A DNA stretch of 11,365 nucleotides. It comes from CAVPRW01 sp046727435 [NCBI: bacterium] (GTDB lineage: Bacteria > Tectomicrobia > Entotheonellia > J063). The notes beneath the pieces were generated by a model, which saw nothing but the letters and a program-made list of their open reading frames with translations, had not been told where the DNA came from and did no database searches. The DNA is taken from NCBI GenBank assembly GCA_046727435.1, contig JBKPCR010000326.1:1-11365 (forward strand). The letters are read 5' to 3'. The translations under genes and the position numbers were made by a program. Shown one piece after another: positions 1 to 6,938 of this stretch. Numbering within the stretch: position 1 is the stretch's first letter; each line of letters begins with the position of its first letter.

Positions 1-714
1 GTGACAGACAGGGGGATGGCCATGGGGACAGTGGCAGACAACCTCAGTGCCGTGAAGGAGCGGATCGCCAAAGGCGCCACCCGCGTCGGCCGTGATCCAG
101 AAGGGGTCATGCTCGTGGCGGTGACGAAAACGATGCCGGTGGAGCGCATTCGTGAGGCCATCGATGCTGGTCAGCGGGTGTTCGGCGAGAATCGCGTGCA
201 AGAAGCCCAGGCCAAGATCGAAGCCCTGGGGCGTGAGGTCCAGTGGCATCTGATCGGCCATCTGCAACGGAATAAGGTGAGGGTTGTCTGTGATCTGTTC
301 AATCTGATCGAGTCGGTCGACAGTCTACCCCTGGCGCAAGACCTCAACACACGCGCCGCGAGGCACAACATCGTCATGCCCGTGCTGATTCAGGTGAACA
401 TCGGCGACGAGACGACGAAGTCGGGTGTGCCTGCCGCCGAGACCATGGCGCTGGTGCAACAGGTCGCAGCGTTACCGCATGTGGCGATTCGCGGGCTCAT
501 GTGCGTGCCGCCCGCCGTCGAGATCGCGGAACATGCCCGACCCTATTTCGTTGAGCTTCGCACCCTGGCTGAACAAATCGCACGTGAGCGCATCCCGACG
601 GTGTCCATGTCAGAATTGTCGATGGGGATGTCCCATGATTTCGAAGTCGCGGTCGAAGAAGGCGCTACGATGGTCCGCGTCGGCTCAGCCATCTTCGGCG
701 CCCGACCAGGATAA
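1..714 (+). CDS. yggS: YggS/PLPBP family pyridoxal phosphate homeostasis protein
   Basis: Cytoplasmic PLP-binding protein of the alanine-racemase N-terminal barrel fold. The family has no known catalytic activity and buffers free PLP; its loss disturbs amino-acid and vitamin B6 pools. Visible landmarks, numbered from the GTG at base 1: the PLP lysine in VAVTKTMP (K43), FGENRVQE (61-68), WHLIGHLQRNK (82-92), GLMCVPP (165-171) and the phosphate-binding C-terminal part SMGMSHDF...RVGSAIFG (207-233). The frame is open to the window edge, with GTG at base 1. An ATG at base 22, preceded by GGGGGA with about 5 bp spacing, gives 230 aa, matches the usual family N-terminus (MGTVADNLSAV) and is the more likely true start. 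proC follows, the classic yggS-proC-yggT neighbourhood. Family assignment is secure; only the start is in doubt. Confidence 0.95.
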   Translation: MTDRGMAMGTVADNLSAVKERIAKGATRVGRDPEGVMLVAVTKTMPVERIREAIDAGQRVFGENRVQEAQAKIEALGREVQWHLIGHLQRNKVRVVCDLFNLIESVDSLPLAQDLNTRAARHNIVMPVLIQVNIGDETTKSGVPAAETMALVQQVAALPHVAIRGLMCVPPAVEIAEHARPYFVELRTLAEQIARERIPTVSMSELSMGMSHDFEVAVEEGATMVRVGSAIFGARPG

Positions 715-718
715 GCGG

Positions 719-820
719 GCTGAGGGCTGAGGGATGAGTGATCAACAGTTGCCTAACGTCTGCAACAACGGTTCAGCTTCTCGATCGGGACTCATCCCTC
801 AGGACTCAGCACTCAGCACT
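719..820. repeat. Heptamer-periodic imperfect inverted repeat between yggS and proC
   Basis: The left arm reads as 7-bp steps of the type GGGCTGA, GGGCTGA, GGGATGA from about 718. The right arm, ending at 820, reads ACTCATC, CCTCAGG, ACTCAGC, ACTCAGC. A 13-bp core, CTGAGGGATGAGT (727-739), has its exact reverse complement ACTCATCCCTCAG at 790-802, and pairing continues imperfectly outwards. The roughly 50-bp centre (740-789) has no repeat. It could fold as a long-loop hairpin in the yggS-proC transcript. It looks like a dispersed intergenic or MITE-like repeat; copy number elsewhere is unknown. Confidence 0.7.
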
Positions 821-837
821 TGATGAGGACGCTTGCC

Positions 838-1650
838 ATGTTGAGTGACAAACGGCTGGTCATCATCGGTGGGGGGAACATGGGCGAGGCCATTCTCAAA
901 GGCCTCATCGCGGCTCAGCTCATCAAGCCCCAGCAGATCACCGTCACCGATATCATCGAGGCGCGGCTATGCTACCTGCGAGACACCTACACAGTACAGG
1001 CGTTGACCGACAACGTCACAGCCGTGGTGCCGGCTGACCTGATCATTTTAGCCGTCAAACCCCAGGACATCACACAGACCATCCAGGGGATGGCCGCGGT
1101 AGTGGATGATCAGAAGGTGGTTATCTCGATTGCCGCAGGAGTGCCCACGGCGAAGATTGAGAGCGCCTTCGGGAAACCGGTCCGGGTGGTGCGCGTGATG
1201 CCAAACACCCCGGCCCTGGTGCTTGCTGGGGCTGCCGGGCTGTGCGTTGGCAGCCATGCCACGCCAGTAGACTTGGAGGTTGCCCGTGTCCTCTTCGATG
1301 CTCTGGGAAGGACGGTCGTGGTTGCCGAATATTTGATGGATGCCGTGACTGGCCTGAGTGGCAGCGGACCAGCCTATATCTTCGTTCTCATTGAAGCTCT
1401 CGCTGACGGCGGAGTAATGATGGGCCTTAGCCGCGAAGCAGCGCTGACGTTGGCAGCGCAAACAGTTTACGGTTCGGCCAAGCTGCTGCTGGAAACCGGC
1501 CTGCATCCTGGCGAATTAAAGGATCGCGTGACGTCGCCGGCCGGAACGACGATTGCCGGACTGCATGCTTTGGAAGAGCGTGCGTTTCGCGGGGCAGTTA
1601 TCGACGCCGTTGAACGCGCGACACTGCGGTCCCGCGAACTTGGCCGGTAA
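838..1650 (+). CDS. proC: Pyrroline-5-carboxylate reductase
   Basis: Catalyses the last step of proline synthesis, NAD(P)H-dependent reduction of 1-pyrroline-5-carboxylate to L-proline, in the cytoplasm. The 270-aa length is normal for the family. N-terminal Rossmann domain: dinucleotide-binding GGGNMGEA (11-18) and AVKPQ (72-76), then MPNTPA (121-126). The C-terminal helical dimer and substrate domain carries the P5CR signature TGLSGSGPAY (171-180) and HPGELKDRVTSPAGTTIAGL (223-242). In-frame TTG (820) and ATG (823) lie upstream, but the ATG at 838 is preferred: it has GAGG at 825-828 about 9 bp upstream and leads directly into the nucleotide-binding strand (MLSDKRLVIIGGGNMG). The start sits just beyond the palindromic heptamer repeat, so the repeat forms most of the yggS-proC spacer. 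Likely co-transcribed with yggS. Confidence 0.97.
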   Translation: MLSDKRLVIIGGGNMGEAILKGLIAAQLIKPQQITVTDIIEARLCYLRDTYTVQALTDNVTAVVPADLIILAVKPQDITQTIQGMAAVVDDQKVVISIAAGVPTAKIESAFGKPVRVVRVMPNTPALVLAGAAGLCVGSHATPVDLEVARVLFDALGRTVVVAEYLMDAVTGLSGSGPAYIFVLIEALADGGVMMGLSREAALTLAAQTVYGSAKLLLETGLHPGELKDRVTSPAGTTIAGLHALEERAFRGAVIDAVERATLRSRELGR

Positions 1651-1652
1651 TC

Positions 1653-1690
1653 TCACTGACAGGTTCCGGAGAAGGGACCTGTGCCGGTGA
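1653..1690 (+). other. Strong intergenic hairpin between proC and yggT
   Basis: ACAGGTTCC (1659-1667) pairs with GGGACCTGT (1674-1682), nine base pairs including one G-U, around a 6-nt loop. Outer TCAC (1653-1656) can pair with GTGA (1687-1690) across a small internal loop. It starts 2 bp after the proC stop. No T run follows, so it is not a standard intrinsic terminator; it may stabilise the upstream mRNA end or tune read-through into yggT. Confidence 0.45.
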
Positions 1691-1777
1691 TCCGTCCACG
1701 CCCGACATTGATAGAACATGTCTTCGGCTCCTGTGGGCAAGCGGTCTTTCGCCAGAGACCAGAAAAAGGAAGACAGG

Positions 1778-2077
1778 ATGTTCGTATTTGGGAATTTCTT
1801 TGGGGCTATTGCGCTTGTTCTCCACTATGCGCTCTGGCTTTACATGTGGGTCATCATCGCGCGTGCGGTAATTTCGTGGGTCTCGCCTGATCCCTATAAT
1901 CCCATCGTGCAGTTTCTCTATCGGGCAACCGAGCCGGTGCTGGAGCCAATCCGACGCAAGCTGCCCGGAGGTGGCTTTGGCATCGACTTCTCGCCGCTGA
2001 TCGTCATTTTGGCCATATACTTTCTCGACCAATTTCTTGTAGCCTCGCTGCAGGGGATTGCAAGCCGTTTACGATGA
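1778..2077 (+). CDS. yggT: YggT family small integral membrane protein
   Basis: A 99-aa inner-membrane protein of the YggT family. Two hydrophobic segments are visible, at about 8-32 and 72-90. The connecting loop carries the family motif ISWVSPDPYNPIVQFLYRATEPVLEPIRR (32-60). The family is associated with cell-envelope, division or osmotic functions, and its biochemical role is not settled. The ATG at 1778 is chosen because AAGGA lies 7 bp upstream (1766-1770) and gives the standard N-terminus just before the first membrane segment. The frame also opens at 1718, but that would add 20 polar residues untypical of the family. It sits between proC and a DivIVA-domain gene, as in many bacteria. 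Confidence 0.93.
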   Translation: MFVFGNFFGAIALVLHYALWLYMWVIIARAVISWVSPDPYNPIVQFLYRATEPVLEPIRRKLPGGGFGIDFSPLIVILAIYFLDQFLVASLQGIASRLR

Positions 2078-2114
2078 GCGGTGCCACACGGGTTTGTGCA
2101 GGGAGGTGGTAGGT

Positions 2115-2645
2115 ATGAAGGTGACGGCGCTGGAGATCCGACAGCAGCAGTTTCCGCTCCGTTTCCGTGGCTTAGACCCGGGGGAAGTCGACAAATTTCT
2201 CGAGCTGGTGGCTGGCGACATGGAGGACTTGGTCCGCGAAAACGCCCGCCTGCGCGATGCCTTGACGAGAAAGGATCAAGAACTGCAGCGTATGCAACAG
2301 GGGGAGGATGAGCTTAAGAAGGCTCTCACGGCTATCCAACAAATCCGCGAGGATTGGATCGGGCGCGCCGAAAAACAGGCTGAACAGGTCGTCTTGGAAT
2401 CGACCCTGAAGGCGAACCAGCTGCGAGTCGATGCCGAGCGCCAACTTGAAGTGCTCCAGCAGGATGTGCAAGAGCTCAAACGCCAGAGGCACCAGCTTGT
2501 TTCTGACATCCGTCACATCGTGGAAGAGCACCTCCGGGCGCTCGAAACGATCGGGGAAGAGCACGAGGAATCTGCGGATCGCCTCCCCCCACTGTTGGAA
2601 ACCTCTGAGGCCCGAAGAGACGTGAGCGAGACAGATCGGGGCTAA
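2115..2645 (+). CDS. DivIVA-domain coiled-coil protein
   Basis: A 176-aa protein with the DivIVA N-terminal lipid-binding/dimerisation signature: MKVTALEIRQQQFPLRFRG (1-19) followed by LDPGEVDKFLELV (20-32). A long, charge-rich coiled coil covers roughly residues 33-160 (VRENARLRDALTRKDQELQ and later heptads). The C-terminal tail is acidic and probably disordered. DivIVA proteins bind negatively curved membrane at poles and septa and recruit partners. Here the tail is short, so it may act as a small scaffold or division accessory rather than a classical polar organiser. The ATG at 2115 has GGGAGG (2101-2106) 8 bp upstream. It begins 37 bp after yggT, probably in one transcript; yggT-divIVA adjacency is recurrent in bacteria. 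I see no membrane segment or signal peptide. Confidence 0.88.
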   Translation: MKVTALEIRQQQFPLRFRGLDPGEVDKFLELVAGDMEDLVRENARLRDALTRKDQELQRMQQGEDELKKALTAIQQIREDWIGRAEKQAEQVVLESTLKANQLRVDAERQLEVLQQDVQELKRQRHQLVSDIRHIVEEHLRALETIGEEHEESADRLPPLLETSEARRDVSETDRG

Positions 2646-2674
2646 CGCCCGCGACAGACGACGCGAGGAAGAGC

Positions 2675-3733
2675 ATGGTTGCCACGGTCGAATACGTCAA
2701 CGGTGCCGTCCGGCTGATCGATCAGCGGCGGCTGCCAAGCGAGGAAGTCTTCATCGATTGTCGCGATTATCAGACGGTGGCGGAGGCGATCCGGACTCTG
2801 GCGGTGCGTGGGGCCCCGGCCATCGGTGTGACCGCGGCGCTTGGATTAGCGGTCGGCGCCCGCGCCATCGAGGCCGCGGATTTCGACCACTTCTGGGCGC
2901 GCTTCACCGAGATCTGTGCAGTCATGGCGGCAACACGTCCGACCGCGGTCAATCTCTTCTGGGCCATTGCACGCATGAAAACCTGTGCCCAGACCCAGCG
3001 CCAGCTTTCCATCGCTGACCTGAAGGCCCGTTTGGAACAGGAGGCATTGTGCATCCTCGCTGAGGATATCGCCAACAACCGACAGATGGGCTTGTATGGC
3101 CAGGCCCTGATTGCCGATCAGGCCCGCATACTCACGCATTGTAATGCGGGTGCCTTGGCGACGGCGGGCTATGGTACGGCGCTGGGGGTGATCCGCGCCG
3201 CGGTCGAACAGGGTAAGCATGTACAGGTCATCGCCGACGAGACCCGTCCGGTCCTGCAGGGCGCCCGACTGACAGCCTGGGAATTGCACAAAGACGGCAT
3301 CCCAGTGACCCTCATTGCCGACAACATGGCTGCCTCCTTGATGCGGCGTGGCATGATCGATCTCGTGATTGTGGGGGCAGATCGCATCGCCGCCAACGGC
3401 GACGTAGCCAATAAGATTGGGACATATGGGGTGGCGGTGTTGGCGCACGCGCATGGCATTCCATTTTACGTGGCGGCGCCGCTGTCGACCATTGATGGAT
3501 CCCTCCCTTCCGGCGATCACATTCCCATCGAAGAGCGCCAGCCCGAGGAGGTCACGCATGTTGGCGACCGTCAAATCGCTCCGACGGGGATCGGTGTCCT
3601 CAATCCAGCGTTTGATGTGACGCCGCATACGTATGTGCAAGCCATCATCACCGAGGTGGGTGTACTTCGTCCTCCCTTCGATCAGCGCATCGCCCAAGCG
3701 CTCAAAGCTACGGCCCCACCGATTTCCGTATGA
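2675..3733 (+). CDS. mtnA: S-methyl-5-thioribose-1-phosphate isomerase
   Basis: Isomerises 5-methylthioribose-1-phosphate to 5-methylthioribulose-1-phosphate in the methionine salvage pathway. The 352-aa length is standard. The fold is shared with eIF2B alpha/beta/delta and ribose-1,5-bisphosphate isomerases. Visible motifs: RGAPAIG (45-51, phosphate-binding arginine); THCNAGALATAGYGTAL with catalytic cysteine C156; ETRPVLQGARLTAWEL (189-204); IVGADRIAANGDVANKIGTY with catalytic aspartate D236; then PFYVAAPLSTID and IEERQPEEV near the end. Presence of both C156 and D236, plus the MtnA-type N-terminal domain, favours MtnA over the ribose-1,5-bisphosphate isomerase and eIF2B branches. The ATG at 2675 has GAGGAA (2665-2670) immediately upstream. 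It starts 29 bp after the DivIVA gene. No other methionine-salvage gene lies in this window. Confidence 0.96.
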   Translation: MVATVEYVNGAVRLIDQRRLPSEEVFIDCRDYQTVAEAIRTLAVRGAPAIGVTAALGLAVGARAIEAADFDHFWARFTEICAVMAATRPTAVNLFWAIARMKTCAQTQRQLSIADLKARLEQEALCILAEDIANNRQMGLYGQALIADQARILTHCNAGALATAGYGTALGVIRAAVEQGKHVQVIADETRPVLQGARLTAWELHKDGIPVTLIADNMAASLMRRGMIDLVIVGADRIAANGDVANKIGTYGVAVLAHAHGIPFYVAAPLSTIDGSLPSGDHIPIEERQPEEVTHVGDRQIAPTGIGVLNPAFDVTPHTYVQAIITEVGVLRPPFDQRIAQALKATAPPISV

Positions 3734-3831
3734 ACAGCTGGGCTTCCGGGATGGCTTGACTGCTCTGCTTTTTTCCCTGAACCATCGGAACAGCCTGGGA
3801 TGAGAGATTTTGCACACATTAGGGAGGTAGC

Positions 3832-5475
3832 GTGGGGGATTGGTTTGAAAAAGTCAGCATAGGAGCCCTCGTCGATCGGGCCGCTGCACGATTCGGCGAG
3901 CGTCAGGCACTGTTCTATGAGGGCAAGCGTTGGTCCTTTGCCGACCTCAAGCTTGAGACCGATCGCGTCGCCAAAGGCCTGCTCGCACTTGGCATTCAGC
4001 CCGGCGAAAAAGTGTCGCTGTGGATGCCCAATCGTCCCGAGTGGCTGTCAACCCTGTTTGCGGTCATGAAGATCGGGGCCATCCTGGTGCCCATTAATAC
4101 TCGTTTCCGCACCGCTGAGCTGGAATATGTGGTGCGCCAATCCGATAGTACGACGCTCATCACCGTCGACTGCTCCGGTCCGGTGCGCTATAGCAAGATG
4201 GTATGCGATCTCTGTCCTGATCTCCACCAGAGCGACCCGAATCACGTGAGTGTAGCGCTGCTCCCTGATCTCCAGCGCATCATCGTCCTCGGGGTACAGC
4301 GGTTGGCGGGCACGCACGCCTGGCCTGAAATGGTGGCCGACGGTGAAATGATCCCAGCTGCGGCACTTGCGGAGCGCCAACGCGCTGTGGAACCCGATGC
4401 CACGGCCCTGATCATGTACACGTCAGGCACAACGGGATTCCCGAAGGGGGTGATGCACAGCCACAACATCCTACGCACAATCATCGACCAAGCGAATCGC
4501 ATGGGCGTAACCCCCAGAGACGTGATCTTGATGTACCTTCCTCTCTTCCACGCTTTCGGGTTGTATGAAGGGCCATTGATGAGCATGGTTACCGGCGCAC
4601 GCATGGTGCTTACCACGCTCTTCGATCCCGCTGAAGCTCTGGTCTTGATCGCGCAAGAGAAGGCCACCATGTTGCATGGCTTCGATACCCATTTCCATGA
4701 TCTGATGACTCACCCCACCTGCGCCACAGTGGATCTGCGTTCGCTACGCACGGGAATTCTGGCCGCTGGCATGGCCAGCTCCGAGCTCGTGGCGCGCAAA
4801 GCCCAACGGCTTCTCTGCCCGACGCTAACCGGTTGGGGCATGACAGAAGTGGGCGTGGGCGCGCTCCTATCGTTTCTGGACTCGTCGGCAGATGACCGCT
4901 GTATGGGGTCAGGCTGGCCGCTTCCCGGGTATGAATTTAAGGTCATCGATCCCACGACGGGACACCCCCTGCCGCCAAACTCAATGGGGGAGCTGTGCAC
5001 GCGGGGTTACGGGGTGATGCAGGGCTATTACAAGAAACCAGAGGAAACAGCCAAGGCCATCGACCCCGATGGCTGGCTGCACACCGGGGATATGGCGATC
5101 ATGCACGACGATGGCATGGTGCGGTTTTTGGGGCGCTACAAGGAGATCCTCAAGGTCGGCGGCGAGAACGTTGATCCTGTGGAAGTGGAGGCCTTCCTGC
5201 TGCTACATCCAGCGGTCAATCAGGTCAAGATCGTTGGGGTACCCGACACACGGCTCAGCGAGGTCGGAGCGGCCTGTGTCGTTCTGAATTCTGGCGTCAA
5301 CGTGACAGCACCGGACCTCATCGAGTTCTGCCGCGGCAAGCTCGCCAGCTTCAAGATCCCGCGCCATGTGTTATTTATGAAAGAATTCCCTATGACCTCC
5401 AGCGGCAAGGTGCAGAAGTTTCGGCTGCGCGAGGTGGCCATGGAGGAACTGAAGATCGCGGAGGAAACAACGTAA
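3832..5475 (+). CDS. AMP-forming acyl-CoA synthetase/ligase (ANL superfamily, FadD-like)
   Basis: Activates a carboxylic acid with ATP to an acyl-adenylate and then transfers it to CoA. 547 aa, normal length. Motifs in order: P-loop YTSGTTGFPKG (196-206), GWGMTE (334-339), GELCTRGYGVMQGYYKKPEET, the adenosine-binding WLHTGD (D420), the hinge GRYKEILKVGGENV (R435, K441) and the C-terminal catalytic lysine in SSGKVQKF (K526). All key residues are present, so it should be active. The motif style is that of medium/long-chain fatty-acyl or aromatic-acid CoA ligases; the substrate cannot be decided from sequence. The start is GTG, supported by a strong AGGGAGG (3821-3827) 4 bp upstream. It lies 98 bp after mtnA with no clear terminator between. 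The N-terminus is cytoplasmic with no signal peptide. Confidence 0.93.
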   Translation: MGDWFEKVSIGALVDRAAARFGERQALFYEGKRWSFADLKLETDRVAKGLLALGIQPGEKVSLWMPNRPEWLSTLFAVMKIGAILVPINTRFRTAELEYVVRQSDSTTLITVDCSGPVRYSKMVCDLCPDLHQSDPNHVSVALLPDLQRIIVLGVQRLAGTHAWPEMVADGEMIPAAALAERQRAVEPDATALIMYTSGTTGFPKGVMHSHNILRTIIDQANRMGVTPRDVILMYLPLFHAFGLYEGPLMSMVTGARMVLTTLFDPAEALVLIAQEKATMLHGFDTHFHDLMTHPTCATVDLRSLRTGILAAGMASSELVARKAQRLLCPTLTGWGMTEVGVGALLSFLDSSADDRCMGSGWPLPGYEFKVIDPTTGHPLPPNSMGELCTRGYGVMQGYYKKPEETAKAIDPDGWLHTGDMAIMHDDGMVRFLGRYKEILKVGGENVDPVEVEAFLLLHPAVNQVKIVGVPDTRLSEVGAACVVLNSGVNVTAPDLIEFCRGKLASFKIPRHVLFMKEFPMTSSGKVQKFRLREVAMEELKIAEETT

Positions 5476-5490
5476 ACGTAATATAACTGG

Positions 5491-5551
5491 CGCATCGGCG
5501 GCACGTCTATGTCTGGTTGGTAGGGCAAGTATAGACAAGATGCGGCTTTTT
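5491..5551 (+). terminator. Possible intrinsic terminator of the acyl-CoA ligase transcript
   Basis: CGCATC (5491-5496) pairs with GATGCG (5539-5544), and inside it GTCTAT (5505-5510) pairs with ATAGAC (5531-5536). A run of five T (5547-5551) follows after GC. The structure starts 15 bp after the ligase stop and ends at the stop codon of the convergent Hsp20 gene. The stem is interrupted by an asymmetric internal loop, so termination strength is uncertain. Confidence 0.4.
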
Positions 5552-6032
5552 AAGGTGAACTAGACTGAGTCAGCTTCGTCTGCGTCTGCCTGATCGATGG
5601 CGATGCAACAGAGTTGATAACCCCCGCCTTCGGGAGCCGCACGTCGAGCAGGCCATTTTGGCAGGAAATGGTCACTCTCTCGGAATCGATCGCGGTGGGC
5701 AATAGAAAAAAGCGCTGAAAAGCGCCAGACATCCGTTCTATACAATGGTAATGTTCTACGGCAACCTCGAATTCACGCGGGCGTGACCCTTTCAACAGGA
5801 GGGCATGCTGCTTGATCTCGATGTTCACATCCTCTCTCGAAAAGCCGGGGAGCTCAGCTTTCAAGATTAAGGCGTCAGCTGTTTCATAGATATCAACTGC
5901 CGGACTCCATCTATCCAAACGCCACACCTCTCCTTTGGCCCTTCCGATCCTCTTGATCGAGTTGAAAAGCTTGCGCCCAACGTCACGCACTGACATGAGG
6001 TTGCGAAAGAGGGTCCATCGCGCTAAAACCAT
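5550..6032 (-). CDS. Small heat-shock protein, Hsp20/alpha-crystallin family
   Basis: ATP-independent holdase chaperone that binds unfolding proteins in the cytoplasm. 160 aa. The alpha-crystallin domain runs from about residue 42 (WSPAVDIYET) to 136. It shows the hallmark AELPGFSREDVNIEI (59-73), LLLKGSRP, the HYHCIER...GAFQRFFLLP segment (94-112) and NGLLDVRLPKA (126-136), the usual A-x-x-x-N-G-x-L-type end. The N-terminal 41 residues are basic. The tail after 136 (serine/threonine/glutamine-rich) shows no obvious I-x-I/V motif, which often drives oligomer assembly, so its oligomers may be unusual or smaller. A strong AAAGGAGG lies 4 bp upstream of the ATG. It is the last gene of a minus-strand trio, 44 bp after the nucleotidyltransferase-like gene. 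Confidence 0.94.
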   Translation of the reverse strand: MVLARWTLFRNLMSVRDVGRKLFNSIKRIGRAKGEVWRLDRWSPAVDIYETADALILKAELPGFSREDVNIEIKQHALLLKGSRPREFEVAVEHYHCIERMSGAFQRFFLLPTAIDSERVTISCQNGLLDVRLPKAGVINSVASPSIRQTQTKLTQSSSP

Positions 6033-6076
6033 GAATCCTCCTTTCTTATCAATGCTTCCATGGTAATTGAACCGCC

Positions 6077-6847
6077 TTAGCGTCCGGCCTTCTCCTTCAG
6101 TGGCAGCCGTCGAGCATCTTCATAACCCCAACGGTCCAGATCGATAGCGTACTGCACTTTGGACAGTAGCGTGCCTTGACAGAGTCGTCCTACCGTCGGA
6201 GGCGCTTGTGCTTCGCTCCGGAGACGATCCAGCAGTGTATCCATCACAAATCCCGGAAGGGACCCACGCTCATAGGGGTAGATAAAGCCGAAAAGAACGA
6301 GATGACTCAAGAGTACACGCCAGTGCGAATCGAAACGGTCAAGCAATCGGTTCCAATCCAGGTGCTCCCCGTAGGCGCGTAACAGATGGGCAACGTCTGC
6401 ACCATCATAGCGCTCGCGCTCCATCACAAAAGCTTTTGACCAGATGGTCTCTTCCGCGGGACAAAGTTGGACCGGCAGACCGAAGACCCTGGCATCGAGG
6501 GCGTATTCAAACCAAGCATCATCCACTTCGGCGACGCAGTTGCCGGAACTGAAAATCACGTCAATGAAGTCTTCCCCCGAGTAAGCTTTGGCGAGCCAGC
6601 ATGGATCGGTGACCTCAGTTCGGTAGCCAGTAGCCGAGAAGACCTCGAGGACACGCTCACAATCCTTAGGTCGCGTGAAGATATCGAAGTCTTTTGTATG
6701 GCGCACAACGCCTGTATGGCAAGCCAAAGCATAAGCTCCACCGACGAGAAAGGGCACCTGTGCTCGTTGTAGCTTGCTGAGCGCCGCGCAGTAAAAATTA
6801 TAGAGCCGGGGCTCCAAATTGTCCCCGGCCGCAGGATGCAGTTGCAT
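6077..6847 (-). CDS. Nucleotidyltransferase-fold protein (MNT/AbiEii-like), function unknown
   Basis: 256 aa from the ATG at 6847. A TTG at 6853 is possible, but GAGGA (complement of 6854-6858) sits 6 bp before the ATG. The N-terminal half shows the DNA polymerase beta-type nucleotidyltransferase pattern: PFLVGGAYALACH (32-44, the GG motif), then RHTKDFDIF with the metal-binding pair D53 and D55, and a likely third acidic residue in FIDVIF (D96). ERYDGADVAHLLR (145-157) resembles the helical region after the core in this superfamily. The active site appears intact, so transfer of a nucleotide to a protein, RNA or small molecule is possible, but no substrate can be named. It could also be compared with AbiEii toxins, but no AbiEi-type antitoxin lies beside it. 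It is flanked by a metallophosphoesterase upstream and Hsp20 downstream on the same strand. Confidence 0.75.
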   Translation of the reverse strand: MQLHPAAGDNLEPRLYNFYCAALSKLQRAQVPFLVGGAYALACHTGVVRHTKDFDIFTRPKDCERVLEVFSATGYRTEVTDPCWLAKAYSGEDFIDVIFSSGNCVAEVDDAWFEYALDARVFGLPVQLCPAEETIWSKAFVMERERYDGADVAHLLRAYGEHLDWNRLLDRFDSHWRVLLSHLVLFGFIYPYERGSLPGFVMDTLLDRLRSEAQAPPTVGRLCQGTLLSKVQYAIDLDRWGYEDARRLPLKEKAGR

Positions 6848-6938
6848 AACCAATCCTCTCTGCCCTGACTAATGTACTGCCTCGTGCATGCAAGCCGCGT
6901 CTCGCCATTATCTCCCATCCGAGAGCCTGGGCTGTCCC

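Noticed and set aside
719-820. CRISPR-like repeat reading of the heptamer array
   Set aside because: Units are only 7 bp, adjacent and without spacers, and are arranged as two opposed arms. No cas gene is present.
2846-3817. Long (323-codon) open frame on the minus strand opposite mtnA
   Set aside because: It is antisense to a fully conserved mtnA with all catalytic residues. The predicted product has no recognisable motif, and such mirror frames are usual in GC-rich coding DNA.
3734-3831. Promoter or terminator between mtnA and the acyl-CoA ligase (TTGACT near 3758 and a TTTTTT run nearby)
   Set aside because: There is no acceptable -10 hexamer at 16-18 bp from TTGACT and no stable stem directly before the T run.
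6077-6847. Nucleotidyltransferase as the toxin of an AbiE or MNT/HEPN toxin-antitoxin pair
   Set aside because: No AbiEi-like or HEPN-domain partner lies next to it; the neighbours are a metallophosphoesterase and Hsp20.
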